Positions 1-8,681 of a DNA stretch of 64,000 nucleotides are shown one piece after another. The notes under the pieces are model-generated. The model was not told where the DNA came from and ran no database searches. It saw only the letters and a program-made list of their open reading frames with translations. Position 1 is the stretch's first letter. Every line of letters begins with the position of its first letter. Both the position numbers and the translations under genes were made by a program. Source of the DNA: DAOPZJ01 sp964587625 (GTDB lineage Bacteria; Bacillota; Clostridia; Oscillospirales; JAKOTC01); NCBI GenBank assembly GCA_964587625.1, contig CAZPLU010000001.1, positions 1-64,000 on the forward strand, written 5' to 3'.

Positions 1-230
1 AGGACAGCTTTTATGTGGTTTCGCCCGCCGGAGCCATCGGCTTATGCGAGGACGGAGAGGACATCGACTGGCTGTTTCTGACAGTCTCCAGTGAAGATGA
101 GGATTTACCCGCCACTTATCAGGTCGACTCGCAAATAAATTTCTGCCCGAAATGCGGTGCTCCCGCCGTTCCCGGCGCTCGCTTTTGCGGAAAGTGTGGA
201 TGTAAATTAAAACAAAAAGCCCTTGAATAG
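1..230 (+). CDS. C-terminal part of a zinc-ribbon protein (5' truncated)
   Basis: The frame is open from the first bases of the window (codons from base 3 read DSFYVV before the first possible GTG start at 15), so the gene starts upstream and only its last ~76 codons are here. The tail carries a double-Cys zinc ribbon, CPKCG followed 12 residues later by CGKCG, then a basic end (CKLKQKALE). Such a 'CPxCG...FCxxCG' knuckle is common at the ends of clostridial membrane or regulatory proteins and gives no specific function. The stop codon and last four codons lie inside the left arm of a terminator hairpin. Confidence 0.7.
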   Translation, partial: DSFYVVSPAGAIGLCEDGEDIDWLFLTVSSEDEDLPATYQVDSQINFCPKCGAPAVPGARFCGKCGCKLKQKALE

Positions 231-259
231 CCGAGCAAATCGGCTATTCAAGGGCTTTT
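215..259 (+). terminator. Rho-independent terminator with a 20-bp stem
   Basis: A perfect 20-bp stem (215-234 pairs with 240-259) with a 5-base loop is followed by GGGGTTTT. The left arm contains the last codons and the stop of the zinc-ribbon gene. Confidence 0.85.
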
Positions 260-376
260 GGGGTTTTGTCCATAAGGCGTGTCTACATCTGTGAAGATAA
301 CGGTGCTTTTACCGCTTCCTAGACGAGAGATATTTGGACTTGCAATCAACCGATTGCGATTTCCGGGAAAGAATTT

Positions 377-652
377 GTGCCGGACGTGTACGACGAAATA
401 TTAAAATATGAGCAAAGCGGCGTTGTAACTGTCAGGCGATACGCCACATTTTCGGAAAAAGAAAAGAGTGAACTTTTCGAAATGATGGTGCATTTCATTT
501 TTAAAAATGATTTTGTGAACTCGACAAATAAAAAAGCGGCGTTTTTTCGGAAGCACTTCCCCGAGGCGTGGGAATATGTAAAATCGTACCCGGAACGGCG
601 CCAAAACGTTTTGGACGCGTGGGCGGAAAAGATTGCGAAATTAAAGAAATAA
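377..652 (+). CDS. Small hypothetical protein
   Basis: This 91-codon frame begins at GTG 377 and encodes a charged, helical protein (many Lys/Glu, motif FSEKEKSELFEMMVHFIF near residues 24-41). I do not recognise a family. The frame stays open upstream to base 323 without an ATG and no good ribosome binding site precedes the GTG, so the gene may be 5'-decayed or start elsewhere. Codon use resembles the neighbours. It ends just before a hairpin shared with the convergent gene on the other strand. Confidence 0.45.
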   Translation: MPDVYDEILKYEQSGVVTVRRYATFSEKEKSELFEMMVHFIFKNDFVNSTNKKAAFFRKHFPEAWEYVKSYPERRQNVLDAWAEKIAKLKK

Positions 653-658
653 ATTCAA

Positions 659-687
659 ACGCGCGGACAGGTTGACTGTCCGCGCGT
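659..687. terminator. Bidirectional terminator hairpin
   Basis: A perfect 12-bp GC-rich stem (659-670 with 676-687, loop GTTGA) sits between convergent genes ending at 652 and 711. On the minus strand it is followed by a T-rich run. Confidence 0.6.
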
Positions 688-710
688 CGCTTGGATATGG
701 GCGTTCCGTC

Positions 711-1079
711 TTATTTATTCAACGCGAATTCGTAGGCCTGCCGGATCCAAGCCATCAGTTGGTTGTCAATTTCAGATTCATCCTGAACGATGACGTGGTG
801 CGTCCAGCGGTTCGGATAGGGCTGTGTCGCCGTTTGGATCCTGGCGTCGTTTTCCCGGTGGTCCAAGCCGAACGAGACAACGATGAACGAATCCCCGCAA
901 CCCTTTATTTTGCGGAGGGAGACACAGGCGAAAAGGTATCGATTGAAAAAAGAAATCTGGGTTTTTTGAACCCGGACGGTGAAATCGCCGCATTCGGAGC
1001 GCAGCTTGCCGACAAACGCCTCGTACAGCGGGACCGCCTGCGGCATTTTATAAAAAAACCCCAATTCTTCAATATCCAT
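711..1079 (-). CDS. DUF5655-like small protein
   Basis: A 122-residue protein. The pattern (PLYEAFVGKLRS at the start, then a Phe/Arg-rich core with RYLFACVSLRK, a 'FGLDHRENDARI' strand and the ending WIRQAYEFAL) matches what I know of the DUF5655 domain, a stand-alone alpha/beta fold of unknown function often linked to putative transport or nucleic-acid proteins. The start is taken at ATG 1079, which has GGGGCGG about 7 bases upstream; a TTG at 1100 lacks a binding site. It lies 37 bases after the GH38 stop on the same strand and is probably cotranscribed with it. Confidence 0.6.
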   Translation of the reverse strand: MDIEELGFFYKMPQAVPLYEAFVGKLRSECGDFTVRVQKTQISFFNRYLFACVSLRKIKGCGDSFIVVSFGLDHRENDARIQTATQPYPNRWTHHVIVQDESEIDNQLMAWIRQAYEFALNK

Positions 1080-1116
1080 TTCAAAACCGCCCCATTTCAA
1101 TATTGCGCGTCTTTGG

Positions 1117-3597
1117 CTATCTCTCCATCAAATCGACTTCGAAAAGGGTCTTGGCCGCCGGGTCGAAGGCGAAGGATTTGAACTCGTATTTCGCCAAAGA
1201 AACGGTCTTTTTCACGCCGGCTGACGGAATGGTCAGGGTCGTGGCGCGCGTCTCCGCGGTCGGGTTGAACAGGCGCAGGACGAATTTTTCGCTTTTTTCG
1301 GCGCGCTTGAAAACCGCGAGCGAAATGACTTTGTCGTCGAGCAATGCAAAGGGCTTGACCTCTTTGCCCAAGCCCGTTGGGAAGAAGGACAGCGCCATCG
1401 GCTTTTCGTTCTTGACCGCCGCCTCGCGCTCGACTTTTTCAAGCCGCTCTGTGTCTGACGAGGCGTTGAGATAAAATTCAAATTCCCGCTCGCCCTGGTC
1501 GATGAACGGGGAGAAACGATCCTGCTCCATGATGAACGGCTTGCGCACCGAGAAGTCCGACTTGCCCGCCGAATAACCCGGGGAGCGCAGGCAGGTGACG
1601 CGCAGTTCTCCGTTTTCGCAGCTGCTGCCGTAGGTGCCGGTGTTGATCACGCTGACGGCCTTCCCCGCCCCGGTCACGGCGTTCCACTTATGACTGACCA
1701 TCTCGTCGCCGTTGGTGAGCAACGTTTCGCTGCCGTAGGCGGTCTGGCCGACAAAGCCCTCTTTGCAGACGGTCGGGACGGACAATTTGAGCATGGTCAT
1801 CTTCTCGTTCCAATAGACCCTGGCGGTCACCTTGATCTCTGTTCCCTTTTTGGGCAAATAATAGCGCAGGCAGAGCTGGGAATGTTCATATTCCATGACC
1901 GCCTCGACGACGGTGCGCACTTCGCCGTCCTCGATGACCCGCACGGCCTCGGGGTTACTGCCATCAATAATGCCCGAAAACTGCGCGCCGCGCGTTTTGT
2001 CCATCGGAACAAATTTACCGATCACGTTCGGGAACGCCTTTTCCTTGTGCGCCCACGAGTTTTCGTCGTCCTTGATCACCAGCGGTAAAAAAGCGCTCCC
2101 GGTGAGGTAATCGACGCCGTGAACCTCGTATTTGTCAAGGGTGCCGGTTTGGGTGTTGACGACGGCTTTGAGGTCTTCGGTCTCAAAGACGAATTTACCG
2201 TCCCTGACCGCGAACGCGGGTTTTGGCGGATTCGGGACCAATTCGATTTTCACATCGAAACGGCTCATTTGTCCCGGCGCGAGTTTTGCTTTGAACACGC
2301 TGCGCTTGCGCCAGTCGACGTTGAAGTTCGAGAGTTCGTGCTCGGTCTGGCAATCGACTTTGATGCCGTTTTGATACACAACCGGATTGGCGAACAGGTC
2401 GCGGTTCTTATTTTGGTCGGGCAGTTGGAATTCGCACTCGACGATTTGATCGACTTCGAACGGGTGCGGGTTATAGATCAGAATCGGCACCTCGCCGTCC
2501 TCGGCCTTGCGCTGGCCGTTCGAGAGCGCCAAAAACGCCTGCGTGCGGACGCGGTCGAGCTCGATCAGCCCGTGCCCCGCCAGCGAAATGGAATACTGTT
2601 CGACCGGTTCGATGGCAGTGCCGGGTAAAATATCGTGAAATTGCAAAATCATCAGGTCTTTGGTCGCCTCGTCAATCGCCTTTTTCGGGTATTCCATCAG
2701 GCCGGAGAGGGCCGCGTGGGCGGCCATCTTCTCGGTCAGATACAAGTCGTTTTCAAGTTTCCGGTGTAATTGTTTGATACGGATCTGCGTGGTGTAGCAG
2801 CCGGTGTAGCGCGGGTTTAAAAGACCGGAATAATCGGGCAGGACTTCTTTATCCAGCTCGGCGAAATAGGCCTCGGGGATCGAGTGGATAATTTCGAAAT
2901 CCTTTTCCTCCTCATTCAGCTTTTTGATTTTTTCGTAATCGACCCTCGACGGGCCGCCGCCGTGGTCGCCGATGCCCCAGAGCACCAGCCCGACCTCGGC
3001 GTTTTTATTTTCGGCAATCCAGCCCCTGATCTTCTCGTCGGCCTCGCCCCGGTGGGATTCATAGGAATTATAGGCGCGGTGGCAGGCGATTTTGCCGCCC
3101 GAAAAGCCGACCCAATTGAAGTCCTCGCCCGGCAAATCGAGCATGTCCGGCTCGGGGCGGCACAGCAGATAGGAATCGTGACCGGACTTTTTTAAAATCT
3201 CGACAAGCCCCCGGCTGTGGCCGAACGCGTCGAAGTTGACGGCGCAGGTCGGCTCGACGCCGAACTTATCCAAAAAATAGTTCTTACCCGCCAAGATCTG
3301 ACGCACAAAGCTCTCGCCGGAGGGCATATTCGCGTCGGGCTGTAAATACCAGCCGCCCATGATGTACCACTTTTTCTCGGCGACCAGCGCTTGAATGCGC
3401 GCGAACAGGGCCGGCTCGTACCGCTCGACCCATTCATACAGCATCGCCTCGTTGTGGCAAAAGACAAATCCGCCGTAGTCGGCGCAAAAATCCGCCGCGA
3501 CGCGGTAAGTCGAAAGGGTCTCGGCGACCCCCTCCCCGAGTTCCCAGAGCCATACCGGATCGATATGGGCGTTGCAGACCAGATGCAAATGTTTCAT
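1117..3597 (-). CDS. Glycoside hydrolase family 38 alpha-mannosidase
   Basis: An 826-residue enzyme predicted to remove alpha-linked mannose from glycans. The N-terminal GH38 barrel is clear: HLVCNAHIDPVWLWE (zinc ligands His11 and Asp13), the nucleophile region VNFDAFGHS (Asp123) and the zinc-binding WGIGDHGGGPS loop. Middle and C-terminal beta domains follow, the usual GH38 architecture and length. No signal peptide is seen, so it should act in the cytoplasm on imported oligosaccharides. The ATG at 3597 follows GGAG with 8-base spacing. It is divergent from a sugar isomerase gene, with both promoters in the 126-base gap. Confidence 0.93.
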   Translation of the reverse strand: MKHLHLVCNAHIDPVWLWELGEGVAETLSTYRVAADFCADYGGFVFCHNEAMLYEWVERYEPALFARIQALVAEKKWYIMGGWYLQPDANMPSGESFVRQILAGKNYFLDKFGVEPTCAVNFDAFGHSRGLVEILKKSGHDSYLLCRPEPDMLDLPGEDFNWVGFSGGKIACHRAYNSYESHRGEADEKIRGWIAENKNAEVGLVLWGIGDHGGGPSRVDYEKIKKLNEEEKDFEIIHSIPEAYFAELDKEVLPDYSGLLNPRYTGCYTTQIRIKQLHRKLENDLYLTEKMAAHAALSGLMEYPKKAIDEATKDLMILQFHDILPGTAIEPVEQYSISLAGHGLIELDRVRTQAFLALSNGQRKAEDGEVPILIYNPHPFEVDQIVECEFQLPDQNKNRDLFANPVVYQNGIKVDCQTEHELSNFNVDWRKRSVFKAKLAPGQMSRFDVKIELVPNPPKPAFAVRDGKFVFETEDLKAVVNTQTGTLDKYEVHGVDYLTGSAFLPLVIKDDENSWAHKEKAFPNVIGKFVPMDKTRGAQFSGIIDGSNPEAVRVIEDGEVRTVVEAVMEYEHSQLCLRYYLPKKGTEIKVTARVYWNEKMTMLKLSVPTVCKEGFVGQTAYGSETLLTNGDEMVSHKWNAVTGAGKAVSVINTGTYGSSCENGELRVTCLRSPGYSAGKSDFSVRKPFIMEQDRFSPFIDQGEREFEFYLNASSDTERLEKVEREAAVKNEKPMALSFFPTGLGKEVKPFALLDDKVISLAVFKRAEKSEKFVLRLFNPTAETRATTLTIPSAGVKKTVSLAKYEFKSFAFDPAAKTLFEVDLMER

Positions 3598-3665
3598 AAA
3601 GTGTTCTCCGTTTCCGCCGGAAAGGCAAATCAGTTACCGTATGATTCTATCACAATCACATAAGA

Positions 3666-3693
3666 TTGACAATTCCGAACGGGATGCTACACT
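3666..3693 (+). promoter_or_regulatory. Sigma-A-type promoter for the isomerase operon
   Basis: TTGACA at 3666-3671 and TACACT at 3688-3693 are 16 bases apart, upstream of the ATG at 3724. A G-rich GGGGG binding site follows at about 3708. Confidence 0.55.
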
Positions 3694-3723
3694 GAAAAAA
3701 ACGGGGTTGGGGGTAAATAGATC

Positions 3724-4560
3724 ATGATGCAAGTAGGCGTTGTCAGCCGCGCGTTCAACGGCTGGGCTTACACGGACGTCGCCAAAAGGATGGAAGAACT
3801 CGGCTTTGCCTCGACGGAACTCTGTTTTTTGTTCAAAGAGGTCAATACCTGGGCTTATAACGGCAGTGCGGATATGAGCCCGCTGACCGACAAACTGGCC
3901 GCGGAGATTGTTAAAACCTTTCGGGAGAACAATATTTACATCGCCTCCATCGGCGCGTTTTCGAGCATGTTCGAGCCGGACGCCGAAAAGCAGGCGCAAA
4001 ATCTGTGCACCTTCGAGCGTTATTTTCAAATCGCCGCCGACAACGGCATCCCGGCGGTCGCCACCGAGGCGGGCTTTATCCCGGGCAGGCGGGGCATTAT
4101 ATTTGACACCTATGAAAAGGATTTCAATTATTTCAAGAGCAATGTGATCAAGGTGCTGGAACTGGCGGAGAAGTACGGCGTCGACCTCGCGCTCGAAAAC
4201 TGCGTGCTCGACCTCGCGCCGAGCGCCAAACGCGCCCGCGACCTGATTTTACAGTGCGGCTCCAAGCGGTTCAAGGTGCTGCTCGACCCGGCCAACCTGA
4301 TCGCCAACTCCGACGAGGAGGACATGTTCAAATATCTCGCGCCGTATGTCTCTTATTTCCACGGCAAGGACCGCAAGGTCAACGACGCCTCCGGCCGCGT
4401 TGTCGGCGACGGTGAGATCGACTGGCCGCTGTTTTTAAAACTCTACCACGAGCGCTGCGAGGGCGTGCCGTTTATTTTGGAATATGTCGGCCCCGACAAC
4501 TGCGCCGAGATCCGCGACCGCGTGTTGGCGTTCGACAAATTGGCGGCAAGCCGACAATAA
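3724..4560 (+). CDS. Sugar phosphate isomerase/epimerase (TIM barrel, AP-endonuclease 2 family)
   Basis: A 278-residue xylose-isomerase-like TIM barrel. Visible features are the barrel start MQVGVVSRAFNGW, the metal-binding strand ATEAGFIPG, DLALENCVLD (Glu), KVLLDPANL (Asp), YFHGKDRK (His) and the end FILEYVGPDNC (Glu). These match the divalent-metal site of the family that holds sugar epimerases and inosose dehydratases; the substrate cannot be assigned. The gene is divergent from the GH38 mannosidase, which suggests a sugar-catabolic role, and is followed after 5 bases by an exonuclease gene. Confidence 0.85.
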   Translation: MMQVGVVSRAFNGWAYTDVAKRMEELGFASTELCFLFKEVNTWAYNGSADMSPLTDKLAAEIVKTFRENNIYIASIGAFSSMFEPDAEKQAQNLCTFERYFQIAADNGIPAVATEAGFIPGRRGIIFDTYEKDFNYFKSNVIKVLELAEKYGVDLALENCVLDLAPSAKRARDLILQCGSKRFKVLLDPANLIANSDEEDMFKYLAPYVSYFHGKDRKVNDASGRVVGDGEIDWPLFLKLYHERCEGVPFILEYVGPDNCAEIRDRVLAFDKLAASRQ

Positions 4561-4565
4561 GCATT

Positions 4566-5411
4566 ATGAAAAAACTGCTCATCGTCGACGGACATAATTT
4601 GCTGTGGCAAATGTTTTGCGGCATGCCGTCGAGGATCATCAATCGAGACGGCAAGGCCATTCAGGGAACGCTCGGCTTTGTCGGCGCGCTGCTCAAAATG
4701 ATCCGCATGGTTCAGCCGACGCATGCCGTCGCGCTGTTCGACGGCCAACATAAAAATTTCCGCTCGGAGCTGAATGCGGAATATAAAGCAAATCGACCGG
4801 ATTATTCCGCCGCGTGCGAAGAGGACGACTCTTTTTCGCAGCAACTTTCGGACGTTTATGCCGCGCTCGATTACCTGAAAATCCGGCATACGGAAATTGC
4901 GGAATTTGAAACCGACGATGCGATCTCCTCTTACGCCATTACATACGGAACGGATATGCAAGTTGTGATTCTATCGTCTGACAGCGACTTTTTTCAACTG
5001 GTCAACGGCAATGTCGCCGTCCTGCGTTATCGCGGAAATATGACGATGATTTACGACTGCGAATACATTCGAAATAAATTCGGTATTTCACCGAACCAAT
5101 ATGCGGACTATAAGTCATTGACCGGCGACAATTCGGACAATATCAAAGGCGCGGAAAAAATCGGGCCGAAGACCGCCGCGCGGCTTTTGCGCGAATTCGG
5201 CACGCTCGATGCCATACTCGAAAATTTTAACCGGATTCAAAAGACGTCCATTCAAACGTCGATTATGCAAAACAGCGGCCGGTTATTGACAAACCGGAAA
5301 CTGATCCGGCTCGACGGCAGGGCGCCCGTCCCCTTTGAATTGGGGGAACTTCAGTTTCAATATAACGGCGTTATCACGAACGATGTGCTGACGGGAATTG
5401 GATTAAGATAA
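4566..5411 (+). CDS. Standalone 5'-3' exonuclease (PolI N-terminal domain / FEN-like)
   Basis: A 281-residue protein equal to the N-terminal nuclease part of DNA polymerase I. It has LLIVDGHNLLWQ (first catalytic Asp), ALFDGQHKNFRSELNAEYK (Asp and the helical-arch basic residues), EFETDDAIS, VILSSDSDFFQLV (DSD metal ligands) and the helix-hairpin-helix SLTGDNSDNIKGAEKIGPKTA. Such proteins process flap or RNA-primer 5' ends. In Bacillus the related YpcP/ExoR-type protein is separate from PolA. It overlaps the next gene by one base, implying translational coupling. Confidence 0.9.
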   Translation: MKKLLIVDGHNLLWQMFCGMPSRIINRDGKAIQGTLGFVGALLKMIRMVQPTHAVALFDGQHKNFRSELNAEYKANRPDYSAACEEDDSFSQQLSDVYAALDYLKIRHTEIAEFETDDAISSYAITYGTDMQVVILSSDSDFFQLVNGNVAVLRYRGNMTMIYDCEYIRNKFGISPNQYADYKSLTGDNSDNIKGAEKIGPKTAARLLREFGTLDAILENFNRIQKTSIQTSIMQNSGRLLTNRKLIRLDGRAPVPFELGELQFQYNGVITNDVLTGIGLR

Positions 5412-6121
5412 TGACGGATGAAAAACGGAGGGTTCAAAATTTCAACGATTTTTGCGGCGTTTTAGCGGACGCCGGCTTTTCGATGGGCGGCGGGAACGCG
5501 CACGGGATTTTCACGGCGGTCCCGGTCGGCTGGGAAAATCCGCAGGTCTCGGATTCGCCGGTGCGCTGGTTCACCGGAAACCCCGACACCGACCCGTGGG
5601 AATGGCATCGGCGCGTGCTCTCGGAACGCGGCGACATCGCCTATGCCAAGGTGTTTTTCGGTATCAGCGGGTACATCAGCAAGGACTGGTATCCGTATTT
5701 TTACGCGGTGCGGCGCGGGTTTTCGCTCGAAGAGGAATACCGGCGCGGCACGGTCGCCGCCGCTTCAAAACGGATTTACGACACGCTCAACGCCTACGGG
5801 ATGCTGGGCGTGCATGAATTAAAACAATTCGGCGGGTTCGGGCGGGATGAAAATTCGGCGTTCGAGCGCGCTCTGATCGAATTGCAGATGAAAATGGCCT
5901 TCACCGCCTGCGGGCAAAAGCAAAAACAAAGTAAACGCGGCGAGCCCTACGGCTGGCATGCAACGGTCTTCTGCACGCCCGGGGACTTTTGGGCGGCGCG
6001 GGGACTGACGCTGGAAAAGATCGACCCCGTCGAAGCCGAAAATAAAATATTGGAGCAGATTTACCGTTTGAATCCCGAGGTCGATGAAAAGAATGCTTTG
6101 AAATTTATCAGAGGGAGATAA
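5411..6121 (+). CDS. Conserved hypothetical protein, possibly AlkZ-related
   Basis: A 236-residue soluble protein with the conserved-looking blocks DTDPWEWHRRVLSERGDIAY, KVFFGISGYISKDWYPYF and a C-terminal WHATVFCTPGDFW. I associate the DPWxWRxRVL...AYxKVF pattern with clostridial proteins annotated as AlkZ-related (winged-helix DNA glycosylase relatives), but this is memory of the pattern and not a firm assignment. It is cotranscribed after a 5'-3' exonuclease (one-base overlap), which would suit a nucleic-acid role. Confidence 0.55.
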   Translation: MTDEKRRVQNFNDFCGVLADAGFSMGGGNAHGIFTAVPVGWENPQVSDSPVRWFTGNPDTDPWEWHRRVLSERGDIAYAKVFFGISGYISKDWYPYFYAVRRGFSLEEEYRRGTVAAASKRIYDTLNAYGMLGVHELKQFGGFGRDENSAFERALIELQMKMAFTACGQKQKQSKRGEPYGWHATVFCTPGDFWAARGLTLEKIDPVEAENKILEQIYRLNPEVDEKNALKFIRGR

Positions 6122-6126
6122 AATTG

Positions 6127-6774
6127 ATGTTTCACGGATTTCCAAAAGAACTGATCCCGTTTTGGCTGGAACTGCCGCTCAACAACACCGTCGAGGCGCT
6201 GCCAGAGAACAAGCGGCGGTATGATGAGGTTGTCGGAAAGCCGCTGCGGGAGTTGTTCGAGACGCTGGTTCCGGTGATCGCCGGGATCTCGCCCGAGCTC
6301 GGGGTCAAGCCCTCGCGCTGTATCGGTTCGCCCTATACCGACCGGCGGTTTTCGCGCAACGCGCCGCTCAAGGAATATGTCTATCTGCGGTTCCGGCTGC
6401 AAAACCGCGAAACGGATGCGGTCGGGTTTTATTTCGATATGGGGCTAACCCATTACGGTTATGGCCTGCGGGTTTATAACTCAACGGCGCAAGGGATGCA
6501 AACGCTGCGGGAGAAGTTGATCGAGCGTTTTCCGGACGCCGAAAAAGCGCTCTTGAACGCCGAAAATCACGGCTTTCATCCGGTTGACAAGCGCTATCAA
6601 AAAGACCGCTTCCCCGCCCTGCCGGACGGCGCGGTCAAAACCGTTTTAAACCGGAAGTCGTTTTGCTTGGAAAAAACGGTGCCCGTCGGCGAGGCGGTGT
6701 TTTCGCGCGCGCTTGCCGACGGGTTGGCCGAGGGGTTTATGGAATTGAAGCCGGTGTTTGAGTTGATTCGTTAG
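6127..6774 (+). CDS. DUF2461 family protein
   Basis: A 215-residue protein fitting the DUF2461/TIGR02453 family: the opening MFHGFPKELIPFWLELPLNN, 'RCIGSPYTDRRFSRNAPLKEY' (here SRCIGSPYTDRRFS), YFDMGLTHYGYGLRVY and the late KRYQKDRFP block are characteristic. The biochemical function of the family is unknown. ATG 6127 is used because AGGGAG precedes it by about 9 bases; a TTG at 6124 is less likely. It is the last gene of the rightward operon begun at 3724. Confidence 0.75.
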   Translation: MFHGFPKELIPFWLELPLNNTVEALPENKRRYDEVVGKPLRELFETLVPVIAGISPELGVKPSRCIGSPYTDRRFSRNAPLKEYVYLRFRLQNRETDAVGFYFDMGLTHYGYGLRVYNSTAQGMQTLREKLIERFPDAEKALLNAENHGFHPVDKRYQKDRFPALPDGAVKTVLNRKSFCLEKTVPVGEAVFSRALADGLAEGFMELKPVFELIR

Positions 6775-6785
6775 ATTATTAAATT

Positions 6786-6838
6786 AAACCCGTAAACCCA
6801 TTAACGGAATGGTCAAGACCATTCTATACACGGGGTTT
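6786..6838 (+). terminator. Probable terminator
   Basis: Outer arms AAACCCGT (6786-6793) and ACGGGGTTTT (6829-6838) enclose a second hairpin GAATGGT/ACCATTC (6807-6824). It follows the operon end at 6774. Confidence 0.45.
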
Positions 6839-6898
6839 TATTGGATTAAAATCGTTTTTTCGTTTAATGAAGTAAAAAGATACTGTTTTAAAAACGTT

Positions 6899-8449
6899 TT
6901 ACCCGTAATAATACGCGGTTTTTTTGCCGATGGCGGCGTTCATCTCGTCGAGCATTTGATTGCCGCCGAGGTTGAGCATCTCCGCTTTGTATTCGTCCAC
7001 GACTTGCCGCACCGTTTTTTCGTTATCCATTACAGCCGTTAAAATACTCCCGAAATATAGGTTGTACGCCTCCGAAAGATGCGCGTCATAAGTTGTTGAT
7101 TTTATGATTTGATACCCAAACGGAATTTCAACGATCGACCCGTTTTTCAAGGATTCGCTCAGCAGCTTCGTGCGCGTTTTATAATCGACGCCGGTTTTCG
7201 ATGCCGTTTCGGCGGCACCGTTTGCGCTGAACAGCAAATCCGCTTCCGAATATGAGTAGATATCCGTAAGACCGCCCGTTAAATTCGGCATGCGGGGAAT
7301 CACGTCGTTGCCTTCGGAATCCTGCGCCGTTTCCACTGTGATCGTCCCGTCGCTGTTGACGGTGTAGTGATCCGAAGAACCCAGCCAGCAATCGAGGTAG
7401 TTTTGCTCCGAACCGAACAGCATATCAATAAAGAAATTGATCGTCTCTTTGGGCTGCGGGGTGTCTTGGGTCATGGCGAACCCGTTTATTTCAGTCAATA
7501 AAACCTGCGGGTATTCGGGATTCAGGGTGAGTACTTCGGTGCAGTTGTCATCATCATAATATGGGTCGTATTCCGAAGCGAATATGCCGTTGTCAAATAA
7601 TTGTGCGATTTCTTCCATACTCGACACGCCCAGCGCACCGGCATTGAACAGTTCCCGTAAATATTCCAGCGCGCTGACGGCGGTGTCTTTTGTCAACCAG
7701 TCCGTATAACAATCCGCTGCCGGATCGTAATTGAATTGCGTGTATGGATCGTTTCCCGGATAAAGTCCGAAAGCGTTCAGGATATCCGTCACTTCCGGCA
7801 TCATGAAAGTGCCGGCGAATCTTCCCCTTCCCGTTCCCTGCCCCGCTTTTTTCGCATAGGCGACGGCGAAGTCATAAAACGAGCCGAGGTCGGTTACGGT
7901 CATTCCGGTTTCCCGCAGCGCCTCGTCGTGAATGATGCGTGCGCATTGCGCCCGCGTAACCGAAGTCGGAATCGCATAAATATGACCGCCCACTTTAAAG
8001 AGGGATTTGAAATCTTCGGGCAGGGCATTCCAGACCGGATTATCGGCAAGATATTCTTCCAAGGGTATGTAAGAGCCGTCGCTGATACCCGACTTGAATT
8101 CAAAACCGGAATTGATCGATTTCAGACCAATGAATTTTTCCCCTTCCGATGCTTGGCCCGCAGCGGAAGAATTGAGGTTTTGCGAATACTCGTATTCATT
8201 CGAAAAGACATTCAATTTTACGCCATACCGCAATGACATTTTATCAAGCCATTGTTTTTCGGCCTGATCGGCATCCGCCGCGCCGGTCTCCTTGAAAAAG
8301 TCGGGCGCGAGGATATTGACGGATTTGGGGTACTCTCCTGTCTGCCCGACAAGTTCGCCCGGCAGCAAGGTTGTGGCCGTCCCGCAGCCGGTTAGAAGCA
8401 ACAAGCCGCAGACCAATGACGAAACGGTGAGTTTAAATGAGTTTTTCAT
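6899..8449 (-). CDS. Extracellular solute-binding lipoprotein
   Basis: A 516-residue secreted protein with a signal peptide ending in the lipobox LLTGC (Cys22), so it should be lipid-anchored to the outer face of the membrane. The mature part has the layout of a family 1-type solute-binding protein (NILAPDFFKETG..., DGSYIPLEEYLAD, HIYAIPTSV). No permease or ATPase gene lies nearby. From the lipobox to the last residue it is paralogous to the C-terminal half of the BlaR1 fusion at 28127-30664, and the final 18 residues (MLDEMNAAIGKKTAYYYG) are identical. A GGAGGG site precedes the ATG at 8449. Confidence 0.85.
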   Translation of the reverse strand: MKNSFKLTVSSLVCGLLLLTGCGTATTLLPGELVGQTGEYPKSVNILAPDFFKETGAADADQAEKQWLDKMSLRYGVKLNVFSNEYEYSQNLNSSAAGQASEGEKFIGLKSINSGFEFKSGISDGSYIPLEEYLADNPVWNALPEDFKSLFKVGGHIYAIPTSVTRAQCARIIHDEALRETGMTVTDLGSFYDFAVAYAKKAGQGTGRGRFAGTFMMPEVTDILNAFGLYPGNDPYTQFNYDPAADCYTDWLTKDTAVSALEYLRELFNAGALGVSSMEEIAQLFDNGIFASEYDPYYDDDNCTEVLTLNPEYPQVLLTEINGFAMTQDTPQPKETINFFIDMLFGSEQNYLDCWLGSSDHYTVNSDGTITVETAQDSEGNDVIPRMPNLTGGLTDIYSYSEADLLFSANGAAETASKTGVDYKTRTKLLSESLKNGSIVEIPFGYQIIKSTTYDAHLSEAYNLYFGSILTAVMDNEKTVRQVVDEYKAEMLNLGGNQMLDEMNAAIGKKTAYYYG

Positions 8450-8579
8450 GGTGTTCCCTCCATCTATTCTATTTGTCTCATCGGGGAATTGCTGTTTTTA
8501 TTATAAAATCAAATTATGGATATTTGTGTATGAAATGGTGATATTTTCTAATTTATTTTGTGAGGATTTCATAGGGTTT

Positions 8580-8614
8580 TTAAAAAATCCGGGCCGTTAT
8601 GAAACAGCCCGGAT
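8580..8614 (-). terminator. Rho-independent terminator of the GH29 gene
   Basis: Read on the minus strand, ATCCGGGC (8607-8614) pairs with GCCCGGAT (8587-8594) and is followed by six T residues. It lies downstream of the fucosidase stop at 8682. Confidence 0.8.
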
Positions 8615-8681
8615 GTCTGATTAAAGCGTTGATTTTTTATATGATTTGAAGCGATTTCCGCCGCGCACGGTTGTTTCTCCG

